The notes beneath the pieces are model-generated. The model was not told where the DNA came from and searched no databases. It was given only the letters and a program-made list of their open reading frames with translations. This document shows, piece after piece, positions 42,540-50,928 of a DNA stretch of 64,000 nt. The stretch is from Shewanella glacialimarina (GTDB lineage: Bacteria > Pseudomonadota > Gammaproteobacteria > Enterobacterales > Shewanellaceae), in NCBI RefSeq assembly GCF_020511155.1, contig NZ_CP041216.1, positions 124,001 to 188,000 on the forward strand, in the 5' to 3' direction. Position numbers and translations under genes: made by a program. How positions within the stretch are numbered: the first letter of the stretch is position 1; the number at the start of each line of letters is the position of its first letter.

Positions 42540-43895
42540 ATGGCTCAACATTTTGACTATATTGCTTTGGGTGCCGGCAGTGGCGGTATCGCATCAGCAA
42601 ATCGTGCAGCAATGCGCGGTGCAAAAGTATTAATTATTGAAGCAAAACATGTGGGTGGCACCTGTGTAAACGTAGGGTGTGTGCCTAAAAAAGTGATGTG
42701 GTATGGTGCGCATGTCGCAGATGCCATGAATCTTTATGCCAAAGATTATGGTTTTGATGTCACAGTTAATAAATTTGATTGGAACACCTTAGTTGATAAT
42801 CGTGAAGCTTACATTGGACGTATTCACGAAGCCTACGGCCGTGGTTTTGCTAGCAACAAAGTGACACTACTAAACGGTTACGGCAAGTTTGTTAACAACA
42901 ACACAATTGAAGTGAATGGTGAGCATTACACCGCCGACCATATTGTGGTCGCTACCGGTGGTGCGCCGACTATTCCTGATATTCCAGGAGCAGAATACGG
43001 TATCGATTCAAACGGCTTCTTTGAACTACGTCACCAACCAAAACGCGTGGCCGTGGTTGGTGCGGGTTATATTGCTGTTGAGCTAGCAGGCGTATTACAT
43101 GCCCTTGGTAGCGAAACTCATTTATTAGTGCGTAAACATGCACCTTTGCGCAACTTTGACCCTATCTTAGTTGATGCGCTTGTTGAAGCAATGGCAACAG
43201 ATGGCCCAACACTGCATACTCACAGCACGCCAAAGCAAGTGATTAAAAATGCTGATGCAAGCTTAACGCTTGAGCTTGAAAACGGTAATAGCATTACCGT
43301 AGACACGCTAATTTGGGCTATTGGTCGTTCACCAGCAACAGGTAATATTGGTCTTGAAAATACTGATGTCACTCTTAATGCAAAAGGTTATGTAGTAACC
43401 GATGAGCAACAAAATACTACCGCAAAAGGCATTTACTGTGTTGGCGATATTATGGAGGGTGGTGTAGAGCTAACTCCTGTTGCCGTAAAAGCGGGGCGTT
43501 TATTGTCAGAGCGCTTATTTGGTCAAATGCCTAATGCGAAAATGGATTACAGCGTGATCCCTACTGTGGTGTTTAGTCATCCTCCAATTGGTACTATGGG
43601 GCTTACCGAACCCGAAGCGATTGAGCAGTACGGCAAAGATAAGGTGAAAGTCTACACCTCAGGCTTTACCTCAATGTACACAGCCGTCACAGCACACCGT
43701 CAAGCCTGTAAAATGAAGCTAGTATGTGCTGGTGATAATGAAGTCGTGGTAGGTATACACGGTATTGGTTTTGGTATGGATGAAATCCTGCAAGGGTTTG
43801 GTGTTGCAATGAAAATGGGCGCAACCAAAGCTGATTTTGATTCAGTAGTTGCGATACATCCAACGGGTGCTGAAGAATTCGTTACTATGAGATAA
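42540..43895 (+). CDS. gorA: Glutathione reductase
   Basis: FAD/NADPH-dependent reductase that keeps glutathione reduced. The 451-residue protein has the FAD motif GAGSGG near the N-terminus, the redox-active disulfide [13 protein letters not shown], the NADPH motif [11 protein letters not shown] and the C-terminal catalytic HPTGAEE. Its NADPH-binding region contains RKHAPLR, whose Arg residues select NADPH. A strong terminator follows. Confidence 0.97.
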   Translation: MAQHFDYIALGAGSGGIASANRAAMRGAKVLIIEAKHVGGTCVNVGCVPKKVMWYGAHVADAMNLYAKDYGFDVTVNKFDWNTLVDNREAYIGRIHEAYGRGFASNKVTLLNGYGKFVNNNTIEVNGEHYTADHIVVATGGAPTIPDIPGAEYGIDSNGFFELRHQPKRVAVVGAGYIAVELAGVLHALGSETHLLVRKHAPLRNFDPILVDALVEAMATDGPTLHTHSTPKQVIKNADASLTLELENGNSITVDTLIWAIGRSPATGNIGLENTDVTLNAKGYVVTDEQQNTTAKGIYCVGDIMEGGVELTPVAVKAGRLLSERLFGQMPNAKMDYSVIPTVVFSHPPIGTMGLTEPEAIEQYGKDKVKVYTSGFTSMYTAVTAHRQACKMKLVCAGDNEVVVGIHGIGFGMDEILQGFGVAMKMGATKADFDSVVAIHPTGAEEFVTMR

Positions 43896-43923
43896 TAGTA
43901 AGTAAGCGGTATTAATCGAGAGC

Positions 43924-43954
43924 AAAAAAGCAAACCATAGTGTTTGCTTTTTTA
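43924..43954 (+). terminator. gorA terminator
   Basis: AAAAAAGCAAAC CATAGT GTTTGCTTTTTTATT stem-loop with T run. Confidence 0.85.
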
Positions 43955-44039
43955 TTGTCTGATGATTTATTCCAGCCCTGCACCCTTGATACTCATGTCG
44001 TTGGTGGTCAGTATAAATGATCACCGATCTGGATAATAA

Positions 44040-44269
44040 ATGCATATAAAATATCTCGTTGCACAGCTAACTGTGTTGATATGTAATAGGCTGGCTCTTG
44101 ATGCGTTAATTCGCCTTGTTAAAGGCATCGATAAACTCCAACTAATGCATGAGGATAAAGCGGTGAATTTAAAATGGTGGAAGAGGTAAAACAAGCGGCC
44201 GATGTAAGATGGGGTTCTATCAACGAAACGGATCAATTTTTTGAAAAAGTGTTTTCTGTTGATGCTTAA
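44040..44269 (+). pseudogene. Possible frameshifted small gene
   Basis: Two short frames overlap: ATG at 44040 reads 49 codons (MHIKYLVAQLTVL...DALIRLVKGIDKLQL) to TAA at 44187, and ATG at 44174 reads 31 codons in another frame (VEEVKQAADVRWGSINETD) to TAA at 44267. Both look protein-like and together would form an ORF of about 75 codons with a one-base shift. No homologue is recognised and neither start has a strong ribosome site. Confidence 0.35.
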
Positions 44270-44288
44270 TCTAACCGGTTAATCATTT

Positions 44289-44540
44289 ATGCTAGCAATA
44301 TTCTCCATACTACCAATATTACCTAGGCAGTGGAGTTTGACAAATTATCTTCTAACAATTGCACCACAATTAACTCTTTTTTCAGTGTTGAGTCATCTAC
44401 GAATGATTCATAAAACAATCTATTCTGCAATTAAGAAATAACATTGGTTAATAGGCATTATCGTCTTTAACTCATGGCTCGTTCTAAACATACTCTTGTT
44501 CATGTTAGTCCGTTTAGGTTCTGCGGCTAACTTATTGTGA
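44289..44540 (+). pseudogene. Small membrane-protein gene interrupted by an in-frame TAA
   Basis: From ATG at 44289 the frame stays open for 83 codons to TGA at 44538 except for one TAA at 44439-44441 (codon 51). Upstream residues include LPRQWSLTNYLLTIAPQLTL; downstream residues HWLIGIIVFNSWLVLNILLF form a clear membrane helix. A CAA-to-TAA change would explain it. It ends 129 bases before the CYTH gene. No known family is recognised. Confidence 0.4.
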
Positions 44541-44669
44541 AGGTCTAATTCTGAAGCCTTTGAATAGTCTATGGCAAAGGTAATAGCAACAAGAAGCAAA
44601 TAAATGCCTATACAAATAGGTGATAAATTTCAATAATGGGTTTCATCATCTTTAGCTGAATCTTATTAA

Positions 44670-45143
44670 ATGACTGTCGAAATTGAACGTAAGTATCTTG
44701 TACATAATGACCAATTTAAATCACTTGCTCACCGCTCAACTCGAATTGTTCAAGGATATTTAAACTCTGAAAAATCGCGCACGGTAAGAGTTAGAATAAT
44801 GGGTGATCAAGGCTTTTTAACCATCAAAGGTATTAGTAATCAAGCTGGGTTATCACGCTTTGAGTGGGAAAAAGAAATCAGTGTGCAAGAAGCTCAAGAC
44901 TTACTTAAATTATGTGAACAAGGTGTCATTGATAAAACCCGATACTTGGTGGAATATCAAAACCAAGTATTTGAGGTTGATGAGTTTTATGGTGATAATC
45001 AAGGCTTGGTAGTGGCTGAACTTGAGTTAGAAAGTGAACAGCAAGTGGTGATAAAACCTGATTGGTTAGGTGAAGAGGTGACTGGTGATAATCGTTATTA
45101 CAATTCTTCATTAATGAAGCAGCCATATAGCCAATGGGCTTAA
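44670..45143 (+). CDS. CYTH-domain protein (triphosphate tunnel enzyme)
   Basis: A 157-residue CYTH protein. The signature EIERKYL near the N-terminus (ExExK) and alternating acidic/basic strands (RTVRVRIMGDQGFLTIK, RFEWEKEI, FEVDEF) build the metal and triphosphate-binding tunnel. Such small CYTH proteins act as inorganic triphosphatases or adenylate cyclases; the short one-domain form points to triphosphatase (NE1496/YgiF-like). A bidirectional terminator lies downstream. Confidence 0.87.
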   Translation: MTVEIERKYLVHNDQFKSLAHRSTRIVQGYLNSEKSRTVRVRIMGDQGFLTIKGISNQAGLSRFEWEKEISVQEAQDLLKLCEQGVIDKTRYLVEYQNQVFEVDEFYGDNQGLVVAELELESEQQVVIKPDWLGEEVTGDNRYYNSSLMKQPYSQWA

Positions 45144-45175
45144 GCTGTTATCGGTTACATCTTTTGTAAGCTAAT

Positions 45176-45211
45176 AAAATGCCGTTTAAATTGATATTTA
45201 AACGGCATTTT
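45176..45211. terminator. Bidirectional terminator between CYTH gene and XRE regulator
   Basis: AAAATGCCGTTTAAA and its complement flank TTGATA; both ends carry A or T runs, serving the convergent genes. Confidence 0.85.
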
Positions 45212-45230
45212 AATATTGACAGTGTTTGAG

Positions 45231-46760
45231 TTAATTATCTTCACATAGATTTTTGCCTGCCGCATAACAACTTGGCTGTCTTGGGCACACTGCGCCGCGT
45301 GAGCAAATTAAGCGGGCGTCATTTTTAATGCCGCGTTCAATCCAATTAATGTTAAGAATTTTAGCCACACTGGTGAGATCTTGTTTGATGTGCCTTGGAA
45401 TAACCACAGAGCCACCATTAGAGGCGCACGCTTGTTTCAAATCATTGGCAATCGACAGTGAATCTTTACCCTGGGCATCAATAGCTGGGTTCAAATCAAT
45501 ACCTGCACACAGCACATGTGGATTACCCGCTGAGTCTTCAACCTTGATAGATTCACAGCAATATATTCGGGGTTGATTACCGACATTTAAAATCGAAATT
45601 TGCGCTGACGTACCAGATGACGGCTCATTAATCATTCTGAACACCGCCCAGTGCTGACAAGGGTCTTCCACTAAACGCATGTTGCCCCATGGCAGCGGGA
45701 TACCATTGCCGCGATATACCGCTTTTAATTTGCCTGGCGCATAGGCATCAAAGAAATGCCAATGTGGGTAAGGTGACACCACCGTCATGCGGCGCATAGC
45801 AACCGATGCAGAAACTTGTAATTGCTTGTGAACACTAATTTCATAGCCGTGACGGTCAAGCAATTGCCTAAAGGGAACCTTAGGGCACAATAACGCACCG
45901 GCAAAAAAGCTTGATTCAAAATCACGCCAGGCATGCAAAATATCTTGAGCATTAAGCGTGTTTGACTGTGGAATACCGTTGTCATCACCTTCTTCTTTTC
46001 GCCCTGAGGTCATCACCGACTTTAAACCGTCTTTGTTGTGCAACACACAGTGACCAATATGCACAGCTAAATCATATTTCAAACGATGAGGACGATCTTT
46101 TAAGGTGTTATTTAAGTAAATCGTACCGGGAGGCTCAAAGAAAGAAGTCACTAATTGATGTGAGCTTGCCCCCATCTCATCACGAATTTCTTGCGGAGTG
46201 CGGTCAATCCACTTAATCACTAATCCCATTCTGGCGGCAATGGTGAGCATGTCATCGGCCATTAAGGGCATACGTTTTAAACCCACATCTTCAGCGGCAC
46301 GTTCTAAATCAGGAAAATGATTTTGGTGATGCTCTTGGTGCGCGCGGATTAGCAAGTGGGCAAACTGCCTGCCCGATGTACCGGTTTGCGACAGCATTTC
46401 GGGTATCGCAATTTGTAAAATATCATTAGAGAATAAAAAGCTTGGCTCTAGCGGCATACCACTAATGCCACCTTTATTGCCTTTTTCAGGCGTAATAGCG
46501 TGATCTTCTGGCACGTCATCCAGAAACCAGCCGACTTCTTTTTGAAAAACCACTGCGATAACCGCAAGCATATCGGCACTTGGCACACGCTTACCACGTT
46601 CAATCATAGATAAATATGACACAGAAGGTGAGTTGTTAGCGTCTACCCGCATACAGCGGGCAGATAAGTCTTCCATGGTTAAGTTGTTGCGTTTACGCAA
46701 GTTTCTTATTTTTGTACCCAGAAAATGGGTCTTTCGCATCAAGCTTTTATCATTTCTCAT
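45231..46760 (-). CDS. XRE-family regulator, DUF3612 (RamB/ScfR-like)
   Basis: A 509-residue regulator with an N-terminal XRE helix-turn-helix (about 14-75; LGTKIRNLRKRNNLTMEDLS and SPSVSYLSMIERGKRVPSA) and a long DUF3612 region with an IrrE-like part (YDLAVHIGHCVLHNKD) lacking a full HExxH motif. A Cys-rich C-terminus (CSRGAVCPRQPSCYAAGKNLC) resembles the ligand domain of RamB/ScfR-type regulators, which in other bacteria govern glyoxylate-shunt and fatty-acyl-CoA metabolism. It is divergent from the malate-synthase-G-fragment gene. Its own ligand and targets are unproven. Confidence 0.85.
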   Translation of the reverse strand: MRNDKSLMRKTHFLGTKIRNLRKRNNLTMEDLSARCMRVDANNSPSVSYLSMIERGKRVPSADMLAVIAVVFQKEVGWFLDDVPEDHAITPEKGNKGGISGMPLEPSFLFSNDILQIAIPEMLSQTGTSGRQFAHLLIRAHQEHHQNHFPDLERAAEDVGLKRMPLMADDMLTIAARMGLVIKWIDRTPQEIRDEMGASSHQLVTSFFEPPGTIYLNNTLKDRPHRLKYDLAVHIGHCVLHNKDGLKSVMTSGRKEEGDDNGIPQSNTLNAQDILHAWRDFESSFFAGALLCPKVPFRQLLDRHGYEISVHKQLQVSASVAMRRMTVVSPYPHWHFFDAYAPGKLKAVYRGNGIPLPWGNMRLVEDPCQHWAVFRMINEPSSGTSAQISILNVGNQPRIYCCESIKVEDSAGNPHVLCAGIDLNPAIDAQGKDSLSIANDLKQACASNGGSVVIPRHIKQDLTSVAKILNINWIERGIKNDARLICSRGAVCPRQPSCYAAGKNLCEDN

Positions 46761-46767
46761 TTTGTAT

Positions 46768-46799
46768 AATTCACACTGTAAAATTTTTATTGTGAAATT
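46768..46799. promoter_or_regulatory. Inverted repeat in the XRE/MSG-fragment intergenic region
   Basis: AATTCACA (46768-46775) and TGTGAAATT (46791-46799) form complementary arms with a 15-base AT-rich spacer, immediately upstream of the regulator's start. Could be an autoregulatory operator; no known consensus. Confidence 0.4.
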
Positions 46800-46917
46800 C
46801 TTAGTAAAAATAGCATAGACTAAAAATCAAGCTGTGAACAAGGCTTAAATTAAAAACCATTTTGAATCATTATAAATAAAATAATGTGACCTACGATTAA
46901 AAGAAGAGGATAAGGCT

Positions 46918-47436
46918 ATGAACATGTCTACTCAAGCAAGCAAAACATCTACCCAAAACCTTAACCACTTCATTGGTGAGCAATTTGTGGCAACCACTAA
47001 CCCATTGGATCGTTCTATTAATGCGAAAGAATTTTTAGACGCTCAATTTCCATTAGCAACAGGCTCACACCAAGATGTGACTAGCTATGTGGTTTACTAC
47101 ACGCACTTGCTTGCATTTTTAAAAGATGGCACACAATGTGGTTTATTAAATCCTTGCCAATTTGTTGCGCTAACGGGTCATAAAAGCGAGCCAACATCCG
47201 TGGTATTAAAAAATAATGACACTCATATTGAAATTTGTTTCGACCGCCAGGGCGATATTGGCTCTGATGATTTGGCGAACATTGAAGATATTCAAATTGA
47301 AATGCCAATTAAGAATTTACCGACACCTTACAAACAATGGATCAGCTTATTACACTCAAGCTGCAAACCAACCGAAGGCCGTTGCAAAGTGTTTACTGCT
47401 AAAGATGGTAGCGATTACGCCATGCACCAGCGTTAA
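46918..47436 (+). CDS. Stand-alone malate synthase G-like insert-domain protein (non-catalytic)
   Basis: A 172-residue protein matching, in order, the central part of E. coli malate synthase G (GlcB). Residues 37-53 (AKEFLDAQFPLATGSHQDV) correspond to GlcB FLDESLPLENGSYQDVV; 79-131 (PCQFVALTGHKSEPTSVVL, KNNDTHIE, IGSDDLANIEDIQIE) to GlcB PAQFVGYRGD, LLKNNGLHIE and IGKDDPAHINDVIVE; and the end (FTAKDGSDYAMHQR) to YTAADGSEISLHGR. The stretch with DCEDSVAAVDAEDK and all later catalytic barrel segments are missing, so catalysis is not expected. It has a good ribosome site (AGAGGATAAGG) and normal codon use. Divergent from the XRE/DUF3612 regulator. The role is unknown; a binding or sensor function is an inference. 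Confidence 0.75.
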   Translation: MNMSTQASKTSTQNLNHFIGEQFVATTNPLDRSINAKEFLDAQFPLATGSHQDVTSYVVYYTHLLAFLKDGTQCGLLNPCQFVALTGHKSEPTSVVLKNNDTHIEICFDRQGDIGSDDLANIEDIQIEMPIKNLPTPYKQWISLLHSSCKPTEGRCKVFTAKDGSDYAMHQR

Positions 47437-47487
47437 GCCTGTAGCTAACTTTAGCGTATTAAGAAAGCATTTAAGCAAGAATTACTC

Positions 47488-47518
47488 AAAGCCAGCGGGC
47501 TAACCCCGCTGGCTTTTT
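47488..47518 (+). terminator. Terminator after the MSG-fragment gene
   Basis: AAAGCCAGCGGG / CCCGCTGGCTTTTT stem-loop 51 bases after the stop codon. Confidence 0.88.
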
Positions 47519-47549
47519 GATTACTTGCTTAAGTTGCTTGGCTAGAAAA

Positions 47550-49025
47550 TTAGTTGCTGGGCCAGAAAAAATTAGAGTCTTGACTGACTTTGTTTGATGG
47601 CGTGGCTTGGTCAGCAATATAGAAGCTGATGGTTTGCTTGCTCATCGCACTTGTGTTTTCTGACTGTTTACAGCGTAAAGTCACCGGATATTCGATTTGC
47701 TCGCCTGGTTGAATATGGACTTTGTTGTCGGTGATAAGGGTGAGATCGCAACCCTGATGTCGGCTATCAATACCAATAATATAATTGACGGGGTGCTGGG
47801 TTTTATTGCGGATTTTAAGTTGATAGCTATTTTCGACAAATTCTCCAACTTCACGATAGAGAGTTTGGCGGTCTCGTATCACATTGAGTTGAATCAAGCT
47901 GCGATTGGCTAAGTCTACTACCATTAATACGCACATAATGAGTAAAGCTGATGCGTATCCTAGCGCTTTTAACGATAGCTTTTTAGCTGGAATGCCGGGT
48001 TGTTGATCTTTATGGCTTTGAGCTATTTGGCTTTGGGGAGCCAGAATAGCGGGAGTTGGCTTTAGTGCATTCTCGCTGGTAAAACTAATTAAGTTGGGTT
48101 GATAACCAAATTTTTCCATTGTTTGATTACATGCATCGACGCAGGCACCGCAGTTGATACATTCATATTGCAAACCATTGCGAATATCGATACCTGTTGG
48201 GCAAACATCCACGCATAAATTGCAATCTACACAGTCACCTAAATCGGTATTTTGTGAGCGTTTTCGTTGTCCTCTTGATTCGCCTCGGGCGGCATCGTAG
48301 CTGACTGTTTTGGTATTTGAGTCAAACATCACCGCTTGAAAGCGCGAGTATGGGCAACAATGTAAACACATCATTTCGCGCATCCAACCCGCATTGATAT
48401 AGGTACAAAGTGCAAAGAACCATACCCAAACGCCAGTCCAAAACCCGCTAGAAAAAGTAAAAATATCAATATATAGATCTTTAGCAGGCATAAAGTAGCC
48501 CATAAACCCACAACCAGTAACTAATGCAACAATGGCCCATAAACTGTGTTTGGTCATGCGTTTACGGATTTTGGATGCAGATAATGGGGCTTTATCTAAT
48601 GCGGCACGATGGTGATGGTTCCCTTCAACTTTTGCCTCTATCCACATAAACATAGCGGTCCACGCCGTTTGCGGGCATAAAAAACCACACCATACTCTGC
48701 CCCAATAAACGGTCACAAAAAACAACCCAAATGCCGCCGCCATAAACATCCAGGCCAGAATAGTGAAATCTTGCGGCCATAGGGTGATATTAAAAAAGAA
48801 AAACTGTTGCTGGGTAACATCAAGCAAAATGGCCTGACGCCCTTGGTAGGTTATAAAGGGCAACAGAAAGAAAACGGCAATCAATAAAGTATTACTGTAT
48901 TTTCGAATGCGCTGAAACACACCATATTGTTCACGCACATGAATTTTACCTGAGTGAGATGAGCTGACATTCACAATAGGGATGCGTTGGGATGATGGTA
49001 ATCGACTTGATTCTGGTGCTGACAT
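47550..49025 (-). CDS. ccoG: Cytochrome cbb3 oxidase accessory protein CcoG (RdxA/FixG)
   Basis: CcoG is a membrane iron-sulfur protein that reduces copper for cbb3-type oxidase assembly. The 491-residue protein has about five membrane helices, the WCGFLCPQTAW motif, a dicluster ferredoxin segment (CVDCNLCVDVCP and CINCGACVDACNQ, two 4Fe-4S clusters) and a C-terminal Ig-like periplasmic domain. It is not beside the cco structural genes here. A sigma-54 promoter and a paired palindrome lie upstream, and the sigma-54 activator gene is the upstream neighbour in the same direction. Confidence 0.95.
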   Translation of the reverse strand: MSAPESSRLPSSQRIPIVNVSSSHSGKIHVREQYGVFQRIRKYSNTLLIAVFFLLPFITYQGRQAILLDVTQQQFFFFNITLWPQDFTILAWMFMAAAFGLFFVTVYWGRVWCGFLCPQTAWTAMFMWIEAKVEGNHHHRAALDKAPLSASKIRKRMTKHSLWAIVALVTGCGFMGYFMPAKDLYIDIFTFSSGFWTGVWVWFFALCTYINAGWMREMMCLHCCPYSRFQAVMFDSNTKTVSYDAARGESRGQRKRSQNTDLGDCVDCNLCVDVCPTGIDIRNGLQYECINCGACVDACNQTMEKFGYQPNLISFTSENALKPTPAILAPQSQIAQSHKDQQPGIPAKKLSLKALGYASALLIMCVLMVVDLANRSLIQLNVIRDRQTLYREVGEFVENSYQLKIRNKTQHPVNYIIGIDSRHQGCDLTLITDNKVHIQPGEQIEYPVTLRCKQSENTSAMSKQTISFYIADQATPSNKVSQDSNFFWPSN

Positions 49026-49059
49026 GTTGTTTTCCTAAAGTGACATTACGTCGTTATAT

Positions 49060-49075
49060 AGCAATAGGTAAGCCA
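49060..49075 (-). promoter_or_regulatory. Sigma-54 (-24/-12) promoter of ccoG
   Basis: On the minus strand TGGCTTACCTATTGCT carries the invariant GG (49073-49074) and GC (49061-49062) with exactly ten bases between, against the consensus TGGCACG-N4-TTGCT. The predicted start is about 25 bases before the ccoG ATG, and AGGA follows. Confidence 0.8.
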
Positions 49076-49136
49076 ACATATTTTTTACTTATCAAGCTGA
49101 TTTTAATAGAGAAATATTTTTTTGAGTTGATGATGC

Positions 49137-49172
49137 ATCACGATATATCGCAATTAAGCGAAATGTCGTGAT
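49137..49172. promoter_or_regulatory. Paired palindromic activator site upstream of ccoG
   Basis: ATCACGATATATCGC (49137-49151) and GCGAAATGTCGTGAT (49158-49172) are inverted copies (13 of 15 matching), spaced by AATTAA. They lie about 60-100 bases upstream of the -24 element, the usual place for a sigma-54 activator. Binding by the adjacent activator is inferred. Confidence 0.7.
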
Positions 49173-49232
49173 CTAGCGGCAATGATGTTTAAGTGAGTCG
49201 CTTGATGAATCCTATATTGATTAAGCGTCAGG

Positions 49233-50675
49233 CTAACGGTTAATACCGAGTTTTTTCATTCGAGATCGCAATGTGCTGGGCGGCAATGCCAGCATGGCTG
49301 CTGCACCATTTGGGCCTGATATTCGCCATTGAGTCAATTCTAGTATGTCGATAATATGCGCAGCCTCGGCTTCTATCATGGTTAAAGGCTGCTTAATGGC
49401 AGTATTGTTATCTATGAGTGTGGGAAGCTGTAAGCTATTAAATGTTAACGTGTTGTCGTGGGTTAGAATGATTTCTCTTTCGATTAAATTTTGTAGCTCA
49501 CGCACGTTTCCCGGCCAAGGGTATTGTTGTAACTTGTGTAAGCCTTTTGCGCTTACTTTGGTGATTTTCTTTGCCAGTTTTTGACTGAGTGATGCGACCA
49601 AATCACTCACCAGGTTAGGCAAGTCTTCTTGTCGATCGCGCAGGGGAGGAACCTGAATAGGAAAAACATTGAGGCGGTAAAACAAATCCATTCTAAATAA
49701 ACCCTGCTCTACACGGCTGGGTAAATCATGATGCGTTGCTGCAATAAGACGAATGTTAACCTTAATGGTTTCGCTGCTACCAACCCGTTCAAAAGATTGC
49801 TCTTGAATGACGCGCAATAACTTTGACTGTGCTTCAAGGCTGAGTTCAGCAATCTCATCTAAAAATAGCGTGCCATTATGGGCTAATTCAAAGCGACCTT
49901 TGCGTCGACTAATGGCCCCAGTGAACGCGCCTTTTTCATGACCAAATAACTCACTTTCTAAAATTGATGCCGAAAATGCAGCGCAATTGACGCTTACCAT
50001 GGGGTGGTTTTTACGGTGGCTTAATTGGTGCAGACTGCGTGCGACTAGCTCTTTTCCTGTGCCATTTTCGCCGCAAATTAGCACTGTGCTGTCGGTGTTA
50101 GCAACGAGGTTAATTTGCTGAGTTAAATGGTTTATGGCTTTGCTGTTGCCAGACAAGCCCATAGCGCCTTGCTTACCTTGTAGTTCGGTGAGTAGGTATT
50201 GATTCTCTGAGGTTAATCGCTCAGATAAGGCTTGTACTTGTGCGAGGGCTTTGCGTAATGAATCTTCAGTATGCTTTTGAATACTCACATCGCGAAATAT
50301 GGCGATAACACCAATAAGAATATTATTATCATAAACCGGTGTTGAGCTGTAATAAACAGGGAAACAACTACCATCTTTACGCCAGAACACATCTTCACTG
50401 ACCTGGCGTGCTATACCATCATGTAATGTGCGATATATCGGACAATCTTGCTGAGGATAATGGCTACCATCTGCATGACTATGATGGTGACAGTCATGAA
50501 TATTTTTGCCGATTAACTCTTCAGCATTCCACCCAGTCATTTGCTCTGCTGCTGGGTTGATGAACACAGCATTCCCTTTAAGGTCAAAGCCATAGACACC
50601 TTCAGTCATTGCATTGAGTAGCAAGGTATTTTCTGGCAGAAAATGGCTGGTGGTTAAGCTGGTTTTTTCGGTCAT
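49233..50675 (-). CDS. Sigma-54-dependent activator with PAS sensor domain
   Basis: A 480-residue enhancer-binding protein. An N-terminal PAS domain (about 13-130; [15 protein letters not shown], then [10 protein letters not shown]) and a coiled linker precede the AAA+ domain with Walker A GENGTGKE, the sigma-54 contact loop KGAFTGA and Walker [12 protein letters not shown]; a Fis-type helix-turn-helix ends the protein ([14 protein letters not shown]). The PAS domain has several Cys and His residues ([22 protein letters not shown]) that could bind metal or heme. Upstream of ccoG, in the same direction, separated by the palindrome and sigma-54 promoter. Confidence 0.93.
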   Translation of the reverse strand: MTEKTSLTTSHFLPENTLLLNAMTEGVYGFDLKGNAVFINPAAEQMTGWNAEELIGKNIHDCHHHSHADGSHYPQQDCPIYRTLHDGIARQVSEDVFWRKDGSCFPVYYSSTPVYDNNILIGVIAIFRDVSIQKHTEDSLRKALAQVQALSERLTSENQYLLTELQGKQGAMGLSGNSKAINHLTQQINLVANTDSTVLICGENGTGKELVARSLHQLSHRKNHPMVSVNCAAFSASILESELFGHEKGAFTGAISRRKGRFELAHNGTLFLDEIAELSLEAQSKLLRVIQEQSFERVGSSETIKVNIRLIAATHHDLPSRVEQGLFRMDLFYRLNVFPIQVPPLRDRQEDLPNLVSDLVASLSQKLAKKITKVSAKGLHKLQQYPWPGNVRELQNLIEREIILTHDNTLTFNSLQLPTLIDNNTAIKQPLTMIEAEAAHIIDILELTQWRISGPNGAAAMLALPPSTLRSRMKKLGINR

Positions 50676-50727
50676 ATTTAAGCTTATAAAGACTGATCAA
50701 CAAGAAATATCAATCATTATAACTAAG

Positions 50728-50741
50728 TCACGATATTTCGC
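50728..50741. promoter_or_regulatory. Third copy of the palindromic activator motif
   Basis: TCACGATATTTCGC, matching the ccoG site at 12 or 13 of 14 positions, lies 53 bases upstream of the activator gene and 188 bases from the YeiH-type gene; a weaker half (AAATGTCG) follows at 50747. Suggests autoregulation or control of the exporter. Confidence 0.55.
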
Positions 50742-50928
50742 GACTTAAATGTCGCCTACAGCAGTTTGTTCCTCTTGCCTAGTTTGAATGCTGCTGGAGA
50801 TAGCATTCAATTAACTGTTCCCGATCTAGGCATAATTTGTGTAGTGGGTTGAAATTATCCACTATAAACATCGTTTGAGCACAATCAAGTTGTTACAATA
50901 GCTAATTGCTTTTTTAACGTGTTATTCC

